Below, one piece after another: positions 51,241 through 64,000 of a DNA stretch of 64,000 nucleotides. Location: assembly GCA_943737045.1 (NCBI GenBank), contig CALSFV010000004.1, positions 1,747,501 to 1,811,500 on the forward strand. The letters are read 5' to 3'. The translations under genes were made by a program, and so were the position numbers. Within the stretch, counting starts at the first letter, position 1. Each line of letters begins with the position of its first letter. Source of the DNA: Parapristionchus giblindavisi (taxonomy: Eukaryota; Nematoda; Chromadorea; Rhabditida; Diplogasteridae). The notes beneath the pieces are model-generated. The model saw only the letters and a list, made by a program, of their open reading frames with translations, searched no databases and was not told the DNA's origin.

Positions 51241-54200
51241 TTCAGGTCATGTCGATCTGTTATATTTTACTGTTGCTATAATGATCGAAGTACAAAAGTA
51301 GCTTTTACTCTGATATGAACAAGATAACTTGAAAAATATGAAAATGATAATGAATCCTATCGTGTCATATACCAAATGAAAGAGCGAAAAATTCTGAATA
51401 AGATAAACTATTTCAAAGTGGTCAGTACGGCCAATATGTAAATTTATCTTTCAGTAATCTCTGTTTTTGGTACAAAACAGTATGTTACAAGTCAAATTGT
51501 CAATGATACTCAGCGAGTGATATACTATGTGAAAGAGGAAAAAATTCTGATTAAGACACACTTCAGGTCATGTCGATCTGTAATATTTTACTGCTGCTAT
51601 AATGATCGAAGTACAAAAGTAGCTTTTACTCTGATATGATCAAGATAACTTGAGAAATATGAAAATGAAAATGAATCCTATCGTGTCATATACCAAATGA
51701 AAGAGCGAAAAATTCTGAATAAGATAAACTATTTCAAAGTGGTCAGTACGGCCAATATGTAAATTTATCTTTCAGTACTCTCTGTTTTTTGGTACAAAAC
51801 AGTATGTTACAAGTCAAATTGTCAATGATACTCAGCGAGTGATATACTATGTGAAAGAGGAAAAAATTCTGAATGAGACACACTTCAGGTCATGTCGATC
51901 TGTAATATTTCACTGCTGCTATAATGATCGAAGTACAAAAGTAGCTTTTACTCTGATATGATCAAGATAACTTGAGAAATATGAAAATGAAAATGAATCC
52001 TATCGTGTCATATACCAAATGAAAGAGCGAAAAATTCTGAATAAGATAAACTATTTCAAAGTGGTCAGTACGGCCAATATGTAAATTTATCTTTCAGTAC
52101 TCTCTGTTTTTGGTACAAAACAGTATGTTACAAGTCAAATTGTCAATGATACTCAGCGAGTGATATACTATGTGAAAGAGGAAAAAATGTTGAATGAGAC
52201 ACACTTCAGGTCATGTCGATCTGTTATATTTTACTGTTGCTATAATGATCGAAGTACAAAAGTAGCTTTTACTCTGATATGATCAAGATAACTTGAAAAA
52301 TATGAAAATGATAATGAATCCTATCGTGTCATATACCAAATGAAAGAGCAAAAAATTCTGAATAAGATAAACTATTTCAAAGTGGTCAGTACGGCCAATA
52401 TGTAAATTTATCTTTCAGCACTCTCTGTTTTTGGTACAAAACAGTATGTTACAAGTCAAATTGTCAATGATACTCAGCGAGTGATATACTATGTGAAAGA
52501 GGAAAAAATTCTGAATGAGACACACTTCAGGTCATGTCGATCTGTAATATATTACTGCTGCTATAATGATCGAAGTACAAAAGTAGCTTTTACTCTGATA
52601 TGATCAAGATAACTTGAGAAATATGAAAATGAAAATGAATCCTATCGTGTCATATACCAAATGAAAGAGCGAAAAATTCTGAATAAGATAAACTATTTCA
52701 AAGTGGTCAGTACGGCCAATATGTAAATTTATCTTTCAGTAATCTCTGTTTTTGGTACAAAACAGTATGTTACAAGTCAAATTGTCAATGATACTCAGCG
52801 AGCGATATACTATGTGAAAGAGGAAAAAATTCTGAATGAGACACACTTCAGGTCAAGTCGATCTGTAATATTTTACTGCTGCTATAATGATCGAAGTACA
52901 AAAGTAGCTTTTACTCTGATATGATCAAGATAACTTGAGAAATATGAAAATGAAAAATGAAACCTATCGCGTCATATACCAAATGAAAGAGCGAAAAATG
53001 CTGAATAAGATAAACTATTTCAAAGTGGTCATTACGGCCAATATGTAAATTTATCTTTCAGTACTCTCTGTTTTTGGTACAAAACAGTATGTTACAAGTC
53101 AAATTGTCAATGATACTCAGCGAGTGATATACTATGTGAAAGAGGAAAAAATTTTGAATGAGACACACTTCAGGTCATATCGATCTGTTATATTTTACTG
53201 TTGCTATAATGATCGAAGTACAAAAGTAGCTTTTACTCTGATATGATCAAGATAACTTGAAAAATATGAAAATGATAATGAATCCTATCGTGTCATATAC
53301 CAAATGAAAGAGCGAAAAATTCTGAATAAGATAAACTATTTCAAAGTGGTCAGTACGGCCAATATGTAAATTTATCTTTCAGTACTCTCTGTTTTTGGTA
53401 CAAAACAGTATGTTACAAGTCAAATTGTCAATGATACTCAGCGAGTGATATACTATGTGAAAGAGGAAAAAATTCTGAATGAGACACACTTCAGGTCATG
53501 TCGATCTGTAATATTTTACTGCTGCTATAATGATCGAAGTACAAAAGTAGCTTTTACTCTGATATGATCAAGATAACTTGAGAAATATGAAAATGAAAAT
53601 GAATCCTATCGTGTCATATACCAAATGAAAGAGCGAAAAATTCTGAATAAGATAAACTATTTCAAAGTGGTCAGTACGGCCAATATGTAAATTTATCTTT
53701 CAGTAATCTCTGTTTTTGGTACAAAACAGTATGTTACAAGTCAAATTGTTAATGATACTCAGCGAGTGATATACTATGTGAAAGAGGAAAAAATTCTGAA
53801 TGAGACACACTTCAGGTCATGTCGATCTGTAATATTTTACTGCTGCTATAATGATCGAAGTACAAAAGTGGCTTTTACTCTGATATGATCAAGATAACTT
53901 GAGAAATATGAAAATGAAAAATGAAACCTATCGTGTCATATACCAAATGAAAGAGCGAAAAATTCTGAATAAGATAAACTATTTCAAAGTGGTCAGTACG
54001 GCCAATATGTAAATTTATCTTTCAGTACTCTCTGTTTTTGGTACAAAACAGTATGTTACAAGTCAAATTGTCAATGATACTCAGCGAGTGATATACTACG
54101 TGAAAGAGGAAAAAATTCTGAATGAGACACACTTCAGGTCATGTCGATCTGTAATATTTTACTGCTGCTATAATGATCGAAGTATAAAAGTAGCTTTTAC

Positions 54201-57200
54201 TCTGATATGATCAAGATAACTTGAGAAATATAAAAGTGAAAAATGAAACCTATCGTGTCATATACCAAATGAAAGAGCGAAAAATTCTGAATAAGATAAA
54301 CTATTTCAAAGTGGTCAGTACGGCCAATATGTAAATTTATCTTTCAGTACTCTCTGTTTTTGGTACAAAACAGTATGTTACAAGTCAAATTGTCAATGAT
54401 ACTCAGCGAGTGATATACTATGTGAAAGAGGAAAAAAATTTGAATGAGACACAATTCAGGCCATGTCGATCTGTTATATTTTACTGTTGCTATAATGATC
54501 GAAGTACAAAAGTAGCTTTTACTCTGATATGAACAAGATAACTTGAAAAATATGAAAATGATAATGAATCCTATCCTGTCATATACCAAATGAAAGAGCG
54601 AAAAATTCTGAATAAGATAAACTATTTCAAAGTGGTCAGTACGGCCAATATGTAAATTTATCTTTCAGTACTCTCTGTTTTTGGTACAAAACAGTATGTT
54701 ACAAGTCAAATTGTCAATGATACTCAGCGAGTGATATACTATGTGAAAGAGGAAAAAATTCTGAATGAGACACACTTCAGGTCATGTCGATCTGTAATAT
54801 TTTACTGCTGCTATAATGATCGAAGTACAAAAGTAGCTTTTACTCTGATATGATCAAGATAACTTGAGAAATATGAAAATGAAAATGAATCCTATCGTGT
54901 CATATACCAAATGAAAGAGCGAAAAATTCTGAATAAGATAAACTATTTCAAAGTGGTCAGTACGGCCAATATGTAAATTTATCTTTCAGTAATCTCTGTT
55001 TTTGGTACAAAACAGTATGTTACAAGTCAAATTCTTAATGATACTCAGCGAGTGATATACTATGTGAAAGAGGAAAAAATTCTGAATGAGACACACTTCA
55101 GGTCATGTCGATCTGTAATATTTTACTGCTGCTATAATGATCGAAGTACAAAAGTAGCTTTTACTCTGATATGATCAAGATAACTTGAGAAATATGAAAA
55201 TGAAAAATGAAACCTATCGTGTCATATACCAAATGAAAGAGCGAAAAATTCTGAATAAGATAAACTATATCAAAGTGGTCAGTACGGCCAATATGTAAAT
55301 TTATCTTTCAGTACTCTCTGTTTTTGGTACAAAACAGTATGTTACAAGTCAAATTGTCAATGATACTCAGCGAGTGATATACTATGTGAAAGAGGAAAAA
55401 TTTCTGATTGAGACACACTTCAGGTCATGTCGATCTGTAATATTTTACTGCTGCTATAATGATCGAAGTACAAAAGTAGCTTTTACTCTGATATGATCAA
55501 GATAACTTGAGAAATATAAAAGTGAAAAATGAAACCTATCGTGTCATATACCAAATGAAAGAGCGAAAAATTCTGAATAAGATAAACTATTTCAAAGTGG
55601 TCAGTACGGCCAATATGTAAATTTATCTTTCAGTACTCTCTGTTTTTGGTACAAAACAGTATGTTACAAGTCAAATTGTCAATGATACTCAGCGAGTGAT
55701 ATACTATGTGAAAGAGGAAAAAATTCTGAATGAGACACACTTCAGGTCATGTCGATCTGTAATATTTTACTGCTGCTATAATGATCGAAGTACAAAAGTA
55801 GCTTTTACTCTGATATGATCAAGATAACTTGAGAAATATGAAAATGAAAATGAATCCTATCGTGTCATATACCAAATGAAAGAGCGAAAAATTCTGAATA
55901 AGATAAACTATTTCAAAGTGGTCAGTACGGCCAATATGTAAATTTATCTTTCAGTAATCTCTGTTTTTGGTACAAAACAGTATGTTACAAGTCAAATTGT
56001 TAATGATACTCAGCGAGTGATATACTATGTGAAAGAGGAAAAAATTCTGAATGAGACACACTTCAGGTCATGTCGATCTGTAATATTTTACTGCTGCTAT
56101 AATGATCGAAGTACAAAAGTGGCTTTTACTCTGATATGATCAAGATAACTTGAGAAATATGAAAATGAAAAATGAAACCTATCGTGTCATATACCAAATG
56201 AAAGAGCGAAAAATTCTGAATAAGATAAACTATTTCAAAGTGGTCAGTACGGCCAATATGTAAATTTATCTTTCAGTACTCTCTGTTTTTGGTACAAAAC
56301 AGTATGTTACAAGTCAAATTGTCAATGATACTCAGCGAGTGATATACTACGTGAAAGAGGAAAAAATTCTGAATGAGACACACTTCAGGTCATGTCGATC
56401 TGTAATATTTTACTGCTGCTATAATGATCGAAGTATAAAAGTAGCTTTTACTCTGATATGATCAAGATAACTTGAGAAATATAAAAGTGAAAAATGAAAC
56501 CTATCGTGTCATATACCAAATGAAAGAGCGAAAAATTCTGAATAAGATAAACTATTTCAAAGTGGTCAGTACGGCCAATATGTAAATTTATCTTTCAGTA
56601 CTCTCTGTTTTTGGTACAAAACAGTATGTTACAAGTCAAATTGTCAATGATACTCAGCGAGTGATATACTATGTGAAAGAGGAAAAAAATTTGAATGAGA
56701 CACAATTCAGGCCATGTCGATCTGTTATATTTTACTGTTGCTATAATGATCGAAGTACAAAAGTAGCTTTTACTCTGATATGAACAAGATAACTTGAAAA
56801 ATATGAAAATGATAATGAATCCTATCCTGTCATATACCAAATGAAAGAGCGAAAAATTCTGAATAAGATAAACTATTTCAAAGTGGTCAGTACGGCCAAT
56901 ATGTAAATTTATCTTTCAGTACTCTCTGTTTTTGGTACAAAACAGTATGTTACAAGTCAAATTGTCAATGATACTCAGCGAGTGATATACTATGTGAAAG
57001 AGGAAAAAATTCTGAATGAGACACACTTCAGGTCATGTCGATCTGTAATATTTTACTGCTGCTATAATGATCGAAGTACAAAAGTAGCTTTTACTCTGAT
57101 ATGATCAAGATAACTTGAGAAATATGAAAATGAAAATGAATCCTATCGTGTCATATACCAAATGAAAGAGCGAAAAATTCTGAATAAGATAAACTATTTC

Positions 57201-58313
57201 AAAGTGGTCAGTACGGCCAATATGTAAATTTATCTTTCAGTAATCTCTGTTTTTGGTACAAAACAGTATGTTACAAGTCAAATTCTTAATGATACTCAGC
57301 GAGTGATATACTATGTGAAAGAGGAAAAAATTCTGAATGAGACACACTTCAGGTCATGTCGATCTGTAATATTTTACTGCTGCTATAATGATCGAAGTAC
57401 AAAAGTAGCTTTTACTCTGATATGATCAAGATAACTTGAGAAATATGAAAATGAAAAATGAAACCTATCGTGTCATATACCAAATGAAAGAGCGAAAAAT
57501 TCTGAATAAGATAAACTATATCAAAGTGGTCAGTACGGCCAATATGTAAATTTATCTTTCAGTACTCTCTGTTTTTGGTACAAAACAGTATGTTACAAGT
57601 CAAATTGTCAATGATACTCAGCGAGTGATATACTATGTGAAAGAGGAAAAATTTCTGATTGAGACACACTTCAGGTCATGTCGATCTGTAATATTTTACT
57701 GCTGCTATAATGATCGAAGTACAAAAGTAGCTTTTACTCTGATATGATCAAGATAACTTGAGAAATATAAAAGTGAAAAATGAAACCTATCGTGTCATAT
57801 ACCAAATGAAAGAGCGAAAAATTCTGAATAAGATATACTATTTCAAAGTGGTCAGTACGGCCAATATGTAAATTTATCTTTCAGTACTCTCTGTTTTTGG
57901 TACAAAACAGTATGTTACAAGTCAAATTGTCAATGATACTCAGCGAGTGATATACTACGTGAAAGAGGAAAAAATTCTGAATGAGACACACTTCAGGTCA
58001 TGTCGATCTGTAATATTTTACTGCTGCTATAATGATCGAAGTATAAAAGTAGCTTTTACTCTGATATGATCAAGATAACTTGAGAAATATAAAAGTGCAA
58101 AATGAAACCTATCGTGTCATATACCAAATGAAAGAGCGAAAAATTCTGAATAAGATAAACTCTTTCAAAGTGGTCAGTACGGCCAATATGTAAATTTATC
58201 TTTCAGTAATCTCTGTTTTTGGTACAAAACAGTATGTTACAAGTCAAATTCTTAATGATACTCAGCGAGTGATATACTATGTGAAAGAGGAAAAAATTCT
58301 GAATGAGACACAC
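51241..58313 (+). repeat. Domain C2: 22-monomer unit, copy 1 (7,073 bp)
   Basis: From about 51,241 the sequence recurs 7,073 bp later for about 4.1 kb: TATTTCACTGC (51,908 and 58,981), AAAATGTTGAATG (52,186 and 59,259), AGCGAGCGATATAC (about 52,797 and 59,870), CCTATCCTGTC (about 54,572 and 61,645), ATTCTTAATG (about 55,033 and 62,106) and CTATATCAAAG (about 55,266 and 62,339). Inside it, a seven-monomer unit repeats at 2,251 bp: ATTGTTAATG at 53,749 and 56,000, and T-type monomers at 54,344 and 56,595. Its 52.5-55.5 kb part matches 26.2-29.2 kb at offset 26,300. Private changes include AAGATATACTATTTC near 57,833. Confidence 0.85.
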
Positions 58314-61300
58314 TTCAGGTCATGTCGATCTGTTATATTTTACTGTTGCTATAATGATCGAAGTACAAAAGTAGCTTTTACTCTGATATGAACAAGATAA
58401 CTTGAAAAATATGAAAATGATAATGAATCCTATCGTGTCATATACCAAATGAAAGAGCGAAAAATTCTGAATAAGATAAACTATTTCAAAGTGGTCAGTA
58501 CGGCCAATATGTAAATTTATCTTTCAGTAATCTCTGTTTTTGGTACAAAACAGTATGTTACAAGTCAAATTGTCAATGATACTCAGCGAGTGATATACTA
58601 TGTGAAAGAGGAAAAAATTCTGATTAAGACACACTTCAGGTCATGTCGATCTGTAATATTTTACTGCTGCTATAATGATCGAAGTACAAAAGTAGCTTTT
58701 ACTCTGATATGATCAAGATAACTTGAGAAATATGAAAATGAAAATGAATCCTATCGTGTCATATACCAAATGAAAGAGCGAAAAATTCTGAATAAGATAA
58801 ACTATTTCAAAGTGGTCAGTACGGCCAATATGTAAATTTATCTTTCAGTACTCTCTGTTTTTTGGTACAAAACAGTATGTTACAAGTCAAATTGTCAATG
58901 ATACTCAGCGAGTGATATACTATGTGAAAGAGGAAAAAATTCTGAATGAGACACACTTCAGGTCATGTCGATCTGTAATATTTCACTGCTGCTATAATGA
59001 TCGAAGTACAAAAGTAGCTTTTACTCTGATATGATCAAGATAACTTGAGAAATATGAAAATGAAAATGAATCCTATCGTGTCATATACCAAATGAAAGAG
59101 CGAAAAATTCTGAATAAGATAAACTATTTCAAAGTGGTCAGTACGGCCAATATGTAAATTTATCTTTCAGTACTCTCTGTTTTTGGTACAAAACAGTATG
59201 TTACAAGTCAAATTGTCAATGATACTCAGCGAGTGATATACTATGTGAAAGAGGAAAAAATGTTGAATGAGACACACTTCAGGTCATGTCGATCTGTTAT
59301 ATTTTACTGTTGCTATAATGATCGAAGTACAAAAGTAGCTTTTACTCTGATATGATCAAGATAACTTGAAAAATATGAAAATGATAATGAATCCTATCGT
59401 GTCATATACCAAATGAAAGAGCAAAAAATTCTGAATAAGATAAACTATTTCAAAGTGGTCAGTACGGCCAATATGTAAATTTATCTTTCAGCACTCTCTG
59501 TTTTTGGTACAAAACAGTATGTTACAAGTCAAATTGTCAATGATACTCAGCGAGTGATATACTATGTGAAAGAGGAAAAAATTCTGAATGAGACACACTT
59601 CAGGTCATGTCGATCTGTAATATATTACTGCTGCTATAATGATCGAAGTACAAAAGTAGCTTTTACTCTGATATGATCAAGATAACTTGAGAAATATGAA
59701 AATGAAAATGAATCCTATCGTGTCATATACCAAATGAAAGAGCGAAAAATTCTGAATAAGATAAACTATTTCAAAGTGGTCAGTACGGCCAATATGTAAA
59801 TTTATCTTTCAGTAATCTCTGTTTTTGGTACAAAACAGTATGTTACAAGTCAAATTGTCAATGATACTCAGCGAGCGATATACTATGTGAAAGAGGAAAA
59901 AATTCTGAATGAGACACACTTCAGGTCAAGTCGATCTGTAATATTTTACTGCTGCTATAATGATCGAAGTACAAAAGTAGCTTTTACTCTGATATGATCA
60001 AGATAACTTGAGAAATATGAAAATGAAAAATGAAACCTATCGCGTCATATACCAAATGAAAGAGCGAAAAATGCTGAATAAGATAAACTATTTCAAAGTG
60101 GTCATTACGGCCAATATGTAAATTTATCTTTCAGTACTCTCTGTTTTTGGTACAAAACAGTATGTTACAAGTCAAATTGTCAATGATACTCAGCGAGTGA
60201 TATACTATGTGAAAGAGGAAAAAATTTTGAATGAGACACACTTCAGGTCATATCGATCTGTTATATTTTACTGTTGCTATAATGATCGAAGTACAAAAGT
60301 AGCTTTTACTCTGATATGATCAAGATAACTTGAAAAATATGAAAATGATAATGAATCCTATCGTGTCATATACCAAATGAAAGAGCGAAAAATTCTGAAT
60401 AAGATAAACTATTTCAAAGTGGTCAGTACGGCCAATATGTAAATTTATCTTTCAGTACTCTCTGTTTTTGGTACAAAACAGTATGTTACAAGTCAAATTG
60501 TCAATGATACTCAGCGAGTGATATACTATGTGAAAGAGGAAAAAATTCTGAATGAGACACACTTCAGGTCATGTCGATCTGTAATATTTTACTGCTGCTA
60601 TAATGATCGAAGTACAAAAGTAGCTTTTACTCTGATATGATCAAGATAACTTGAGAAATATGAAAATGAAAATGAATCCTATCGTGTCATATACCAAATG
60701 AAAGAGCGAAAAATTCTGAATAAGATAAACTATTTCAAAGTGGTCAGTACGGCCAATATGTAAATTTATCTTTCAGTAATCTCTGTTTTTGGTACAAAAC
60801 AGTACGTTACAAGTCAAATTGTTAATGATACTCAGCGAGTGATATACTATGTGAAAGAGGAAAAAATTCTGAATGAGACACACTTCAGGTCATGTCGATC
60901 TGTAATATTTTACTGCTGCTATAATGATCGAAGTACAAAAGTGGCTTTTACTCTGATATGATCAAGATAACTTGAGAAATATGAAAATGAAAAATGAAAC
61001 CTATCGTGTCATATACCAAATGAAAGAGCGAAAAATTCTGAATAAGATAAACTATTTCAAAGTGGTCAGTACGGCCAATATGTAAATTTATCTTTCAGTA
61101 CTCTCTGTTTTTGGTACAAAACAGTATGTTACAAGTCAAATTGTCAATGATACTCAGCGAGTGATATACTACGTGAAAGAGGAAAAAATTCTGAATGAGA
61201 CACACTTCAGGTCATGTCGATCTGTAATATTTTACTGCTGCTATAATGATCGAAGTATAAAAGTAGCTTTTACTCTGATATGATCAAGATAACTTGAGAA

Positions 61301-62400
61301 ATATAAAAGTGAAAAATGAAACCTATCGTGTCATATACCAAATGAAAGAGCGAAAAATTCTGAATAAGATAAACTATTTCAAAGTGGTCAGTACGGCCAA
61401 TATGTAAATTTATCTTTCAGTACTCTCTGTTTTTGGTACAAAACAGTATGTTACAAGTCAAATTGTCAATGATACTCAGCGAGTGATATACTATGTGAAA
61501 GAGGAAAAAAATTTGAATGAGACACAATTCAGGCCATGTCGATCTGTTATATTTTACTGTTGCTATAATGATCGAAGTACAAAAGTAGCTTTTACTCTGA
61601 TATGAACAAGATAACTTGAAAAATATGAAAATGATAATGAATCCTATCCTGTCATATACCAAATGAAAGAGCGAAAAATTCTGAATAAGATAAACTATTT
61701 CAAAGTGGTCAGTACGGCCAATATGTAAATTTATCTTTCAGTACTCTCTGTTTTTGGTACAAAACAGTATGTTACAAGTCAAATTGTCAATGATACTCAG
61801 CGAGTGATATACTATGTGAAAGAGGAAAAAATTCTGAATGAGACACACTTCAGGTCATGTCGATCTGTAATATTTTACTGCTGCTATAATGATCGAAGTA
61901 CAAAAGTAGCTTTTACTCTGATATGATCAAGATAACTTGAGAAATATGAAAATGAAAATGAATCCTATCGTGTCATATACCAAATGAAAGAGCGAAAAAT
62001 TCTGAATAAGATAAACTATTTCAAAGTGGTCAGTACGGCCAATATGTAAATTTATCTTTCAGTAATCTCTGTTTTTGGTACAAAACAGTATGTTACAAGT
62101 CAAATTCTTAATGATACTCAGCGAGTGATATACTATGTGAAAGAGGAAAAAATTCTGAATGAGACACACTTCAGGTCATGTCGATCTGTAATATTTTACT
62201 GCTGCTATAATGATCGAAGTACAAAAGTAGCTTTTACTCTGATATGATCAAGATAACTTGAGAAATATGAAAATGAAAAATGAAACCTATCGTGTCATAT
62301 ACCAAATGAAAGAGCGAAAAATTCTGAATAAGATAAACTATATCAAAGTGGTCAGTACGGCCAATATGTAAATTTATCTTTCAGTACTCTCTGTTTTTGG
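58314..62400 (+). repeat. Domain C2: 22-monomer unit, copy 2 (first 13 monomers)
   Basis: This repeats 51.24-55.3 kb with all its rare markers in order. A private change is CAGTACGTTAC near 60,802. Past about 62.4 kb the alignment at 7,073 fails, and the sequence instead follows 57.95 kb at offset 4,500 (CTACGTGAAAG, AAGTATAAAAG, AAGTGCAAAATG, AACTCTTTCAAAG). The copy was therefore spliced into the end of its own template by an out-of-register exchange. Confidence 0.85.
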
Positions 62401-64000
62401 TACAAAACAGTATGTTACAAGTCAAATTGTCAATGATACTCAGCGAGTGATATACTACGTGAAAGAGGAAAAAATTCTGAATGAGACACACTTCAGGTCA
62501 TGTCGATCTGTAATATTTTACTGCTGCTATAATGATCGAAGTATAAAAGTAGCTTTTACTCTGATATGATCAAGATAACTTGAGAAATATAAAAGTGCAA
62601 AATGAAACCTATCGTGTCATATACCAAATGAAAGAGCGAAAAATTCTGAATAAGATAAACTCTTTCAAAGTGGTCAGTACGGCCAATATGTAAATTTATC
62701 TTTCAGTACTCTCTGTTTTTGGTACAAAACAGTATGTTACAAGTCGAATTGTCAATGATACTCAGCGAGTGATATACTATGTGAAAGAGGAAAAAATTCT
62801 TATTGAGACACACTTCAGGTCATGTCGATCTGTAATATTTTACTGCTGCTATAATGATCGAAGTACAAAAGTAGCTTTTACTCTGATATGATCAAGATAA
62901 CTTGAGAAATATAAAAGTGAAAAATGAAACCTATCGTGTCATATATCAAATGAAAGAGCGAAAAATTCTGAATAAGATAAACTATTTCAAAGTGGTCAGT
63001 ACGGCCAATATGTAAATTTATCTTTCAGTACTCTCTGTTTTTGGTACAAAACAGTATGTTACAAGTCAAATTGTCAATGATACTCAGCGAGTGATATACT
63101 ATGTGAAAGAGGAAAAAAATTCTGAATGGGACACACTTCAGGTCATGTCGATCTGTAATATTTTACTGCTGCTATAATGATCGAAGTACAAAAGTAGCTT
63201 TTACTCTGATATGATCAAGATAACTTGAGAAATATGAAAATGAAAAATGAAACCTATCGTGTCATATACCAAATGAAAGAGCGAAAAATTCTGAATAAGA
63301 TAAACTATATCAAAGTGGTCAGTACGGCCAATATGTAAATTTATCTTTCAGTACTCTCTGTTTTTGGTACAAAACAGTATGTTACAAGTCAAATTGTCAA
63401 TGATACTCAGCGAGTGATATACTATGTGAAAGAGGAAAAATTTCTGATTGAGACACACTTCAGGTCATGTCGATCTGTAATATTTTACTGCTGCTATAAT
63501 GATCGAAGTACAAAAGTAGCTTTTACTCTGATATGATCAAGATAACTTGAGAAATATAAAAGTGAAAAATGAAACCTATCGTGTCATATACCAAATGAAA
63601 GAGCGAAAAATTCTGAATAAGATAAACTATTTCAAAGTGGTAAGTACGGCCAATATGTAAATTTATCTTTCAGTACTCTCTGTTTTTGGTACAAAACAGT
63701 ATGTTACAAGTCAAATTGTCAATGATACTCAGCGAGTGATATACTATGTGAAAGAGGAAAAAATTCTGAATGAGACACACTTCAGGTCATGTCGATCTGT
63801 AATATTTTACTGCTGCTATAATGATCGAAGTACAAAAGTAGCTTTTACTCTGATATGATCAAGGTAACTTGAGAAATATGAAAATGAAAATGAATCCTAT
63901 CGTGTCATATACCAAATGAAAGAGCGAAAAATTCTGAATAAGATAAACTATTTCAAAGTGGTCAGTACGGCCAATATGTAAATTTATCTTTCAGTACTCT
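62401..64000 (+). repeat. End of domain C2 and re-entry into A-family monomers
   Basis: Monomers marked AAGTGCAAAATG (about 62,594), AGTCGAATTG with ATTCTTATTGAG (about 62,743-62,805), GAATGGGACAC (about 63,124), CTATATCAAAG (about 63,306) and AAATTTCTGATTG (about 63,438) lead to GTGGTAAGT (about 63,638) and AAGGTAAC (about 63,862). The last three repeat the C-to-A passage at about 29,097, 29,297 and 29,519, at an offset of about 34,341. The array continues past the window end. Confidence 0.75.

Larger units (their letters stand above)
1..64000 (+). repeat. Tandem satellite array, 321-322 bp monomer, about 198 copies
   Basis: The phrase AAACAGTATGTTACAAG recurs at 1, 322, 643, 965 and 1287 and continues at this spacing to the right end. 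Units are 321 bp when the A-rich stretch reads GAAAATGAAAATGAATCC and 322 bp when it reads TAAAAGTGAAAAATGAAACC or GAAAATGAAAAATGAAACC. Neighbouring units differ by only a few substitutions. All units point the same way except 15,484-15,670, and only 37,557-37,829 is unrelated DNA. Both window ends lie inside a monomer, so the array extends beyond the window. High copy-to-copy identity with shared rare variants is typical of satellites kept uniform by unequal exchange and gene conversion. A centromeric or heterochromatic location is an inference. Confidence 0.99.

Noticed and set aside
1..64000. CRISPR array
   Set aside because: The repeats are 321 bp and contiguous, with no short repeats separated by unique spacers.
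1..64000. Bacterial or viral origin of the window
   Set aside because: Sixty-four kilobases of near-identical non-coding 321-bp tandem repeats with nested higher-order units and no coding sequence fits eukaryotic satellite DNA, not a bacterial or viral genome.

Overview
The window is one continuous block of tandemly repeated satellite DNA with no gene I can support. The unit is about 321-322 bp, roughly 32% G+C (hand count on the first unit), and occurs about 198 times, all head to tail on the + strand except one short inverted piece. The array runs off both ends of the window. Long homogeneous arrays of this kind with higher-order structure belong to eukaryotic centromeric, pericentromeric or subtelomeric heterochromatin. 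The species cannot be named from the sequence. CpG is only mildly under-represented in the unit (6 seen, about 8 expected by hand count), which argues weakly against heavy vertebrate-type CpG loss.

The monomer is itself an old, diverged dimer. Half-unit a (168 bp, 43-210) and half-unit b (153 bp, 211-363) share a 45-bp core at about 80% identity. Each half is close to nucleosome size.

Diagnostic variants divide the array into three kinds of domain. A (tetramer family, 'GTGGTAAGT', 'AAGGTAAC', 'TTGGCAATG'): about 1-15,483, 29,210-33,060 and 63,550-64,000. B (T-type monomers in 2-, 3-, 5- and 11-mer patterns): about 15,671-19,450 and 33,060-47,018. C (6- and 7-monomer units): about 19,451-29,210 and 47,019-63,550. 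The order A-B-C-A-B-C-A suggests a super-repeat of roughly 29-34 kb. Long stretches align between the two rounds at fixed offsets (29,031; 27,568; 26,300).

Only a few things break the pattern: a 187-bp inverted segment at the first A/B boundary (15,484-15,670); a 74-bp deletion and a 57-bp tandem duplication close together (about 21,474 and 21,626-21,739); and one insertion of unrelated DNA at 37,557-37,829. The insertion has 27-bp terminal inverted repeats, a 2-bp CA target duplication and many palindromic GATCATGC-type motifs, and looks like a non-autonomous, MITE-like or foldback DNA element.

Short open frames of 65-87 codons recur with the repeat period. They exist only where a variant removes one of the monomer's regular stop codons, so I annotate none as a gene. 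No tRNA, rRNA, CRISPR, promoter or terminator could be supported. Domain borders are given to within about a monomer unless a breakpoint is stated exactly.
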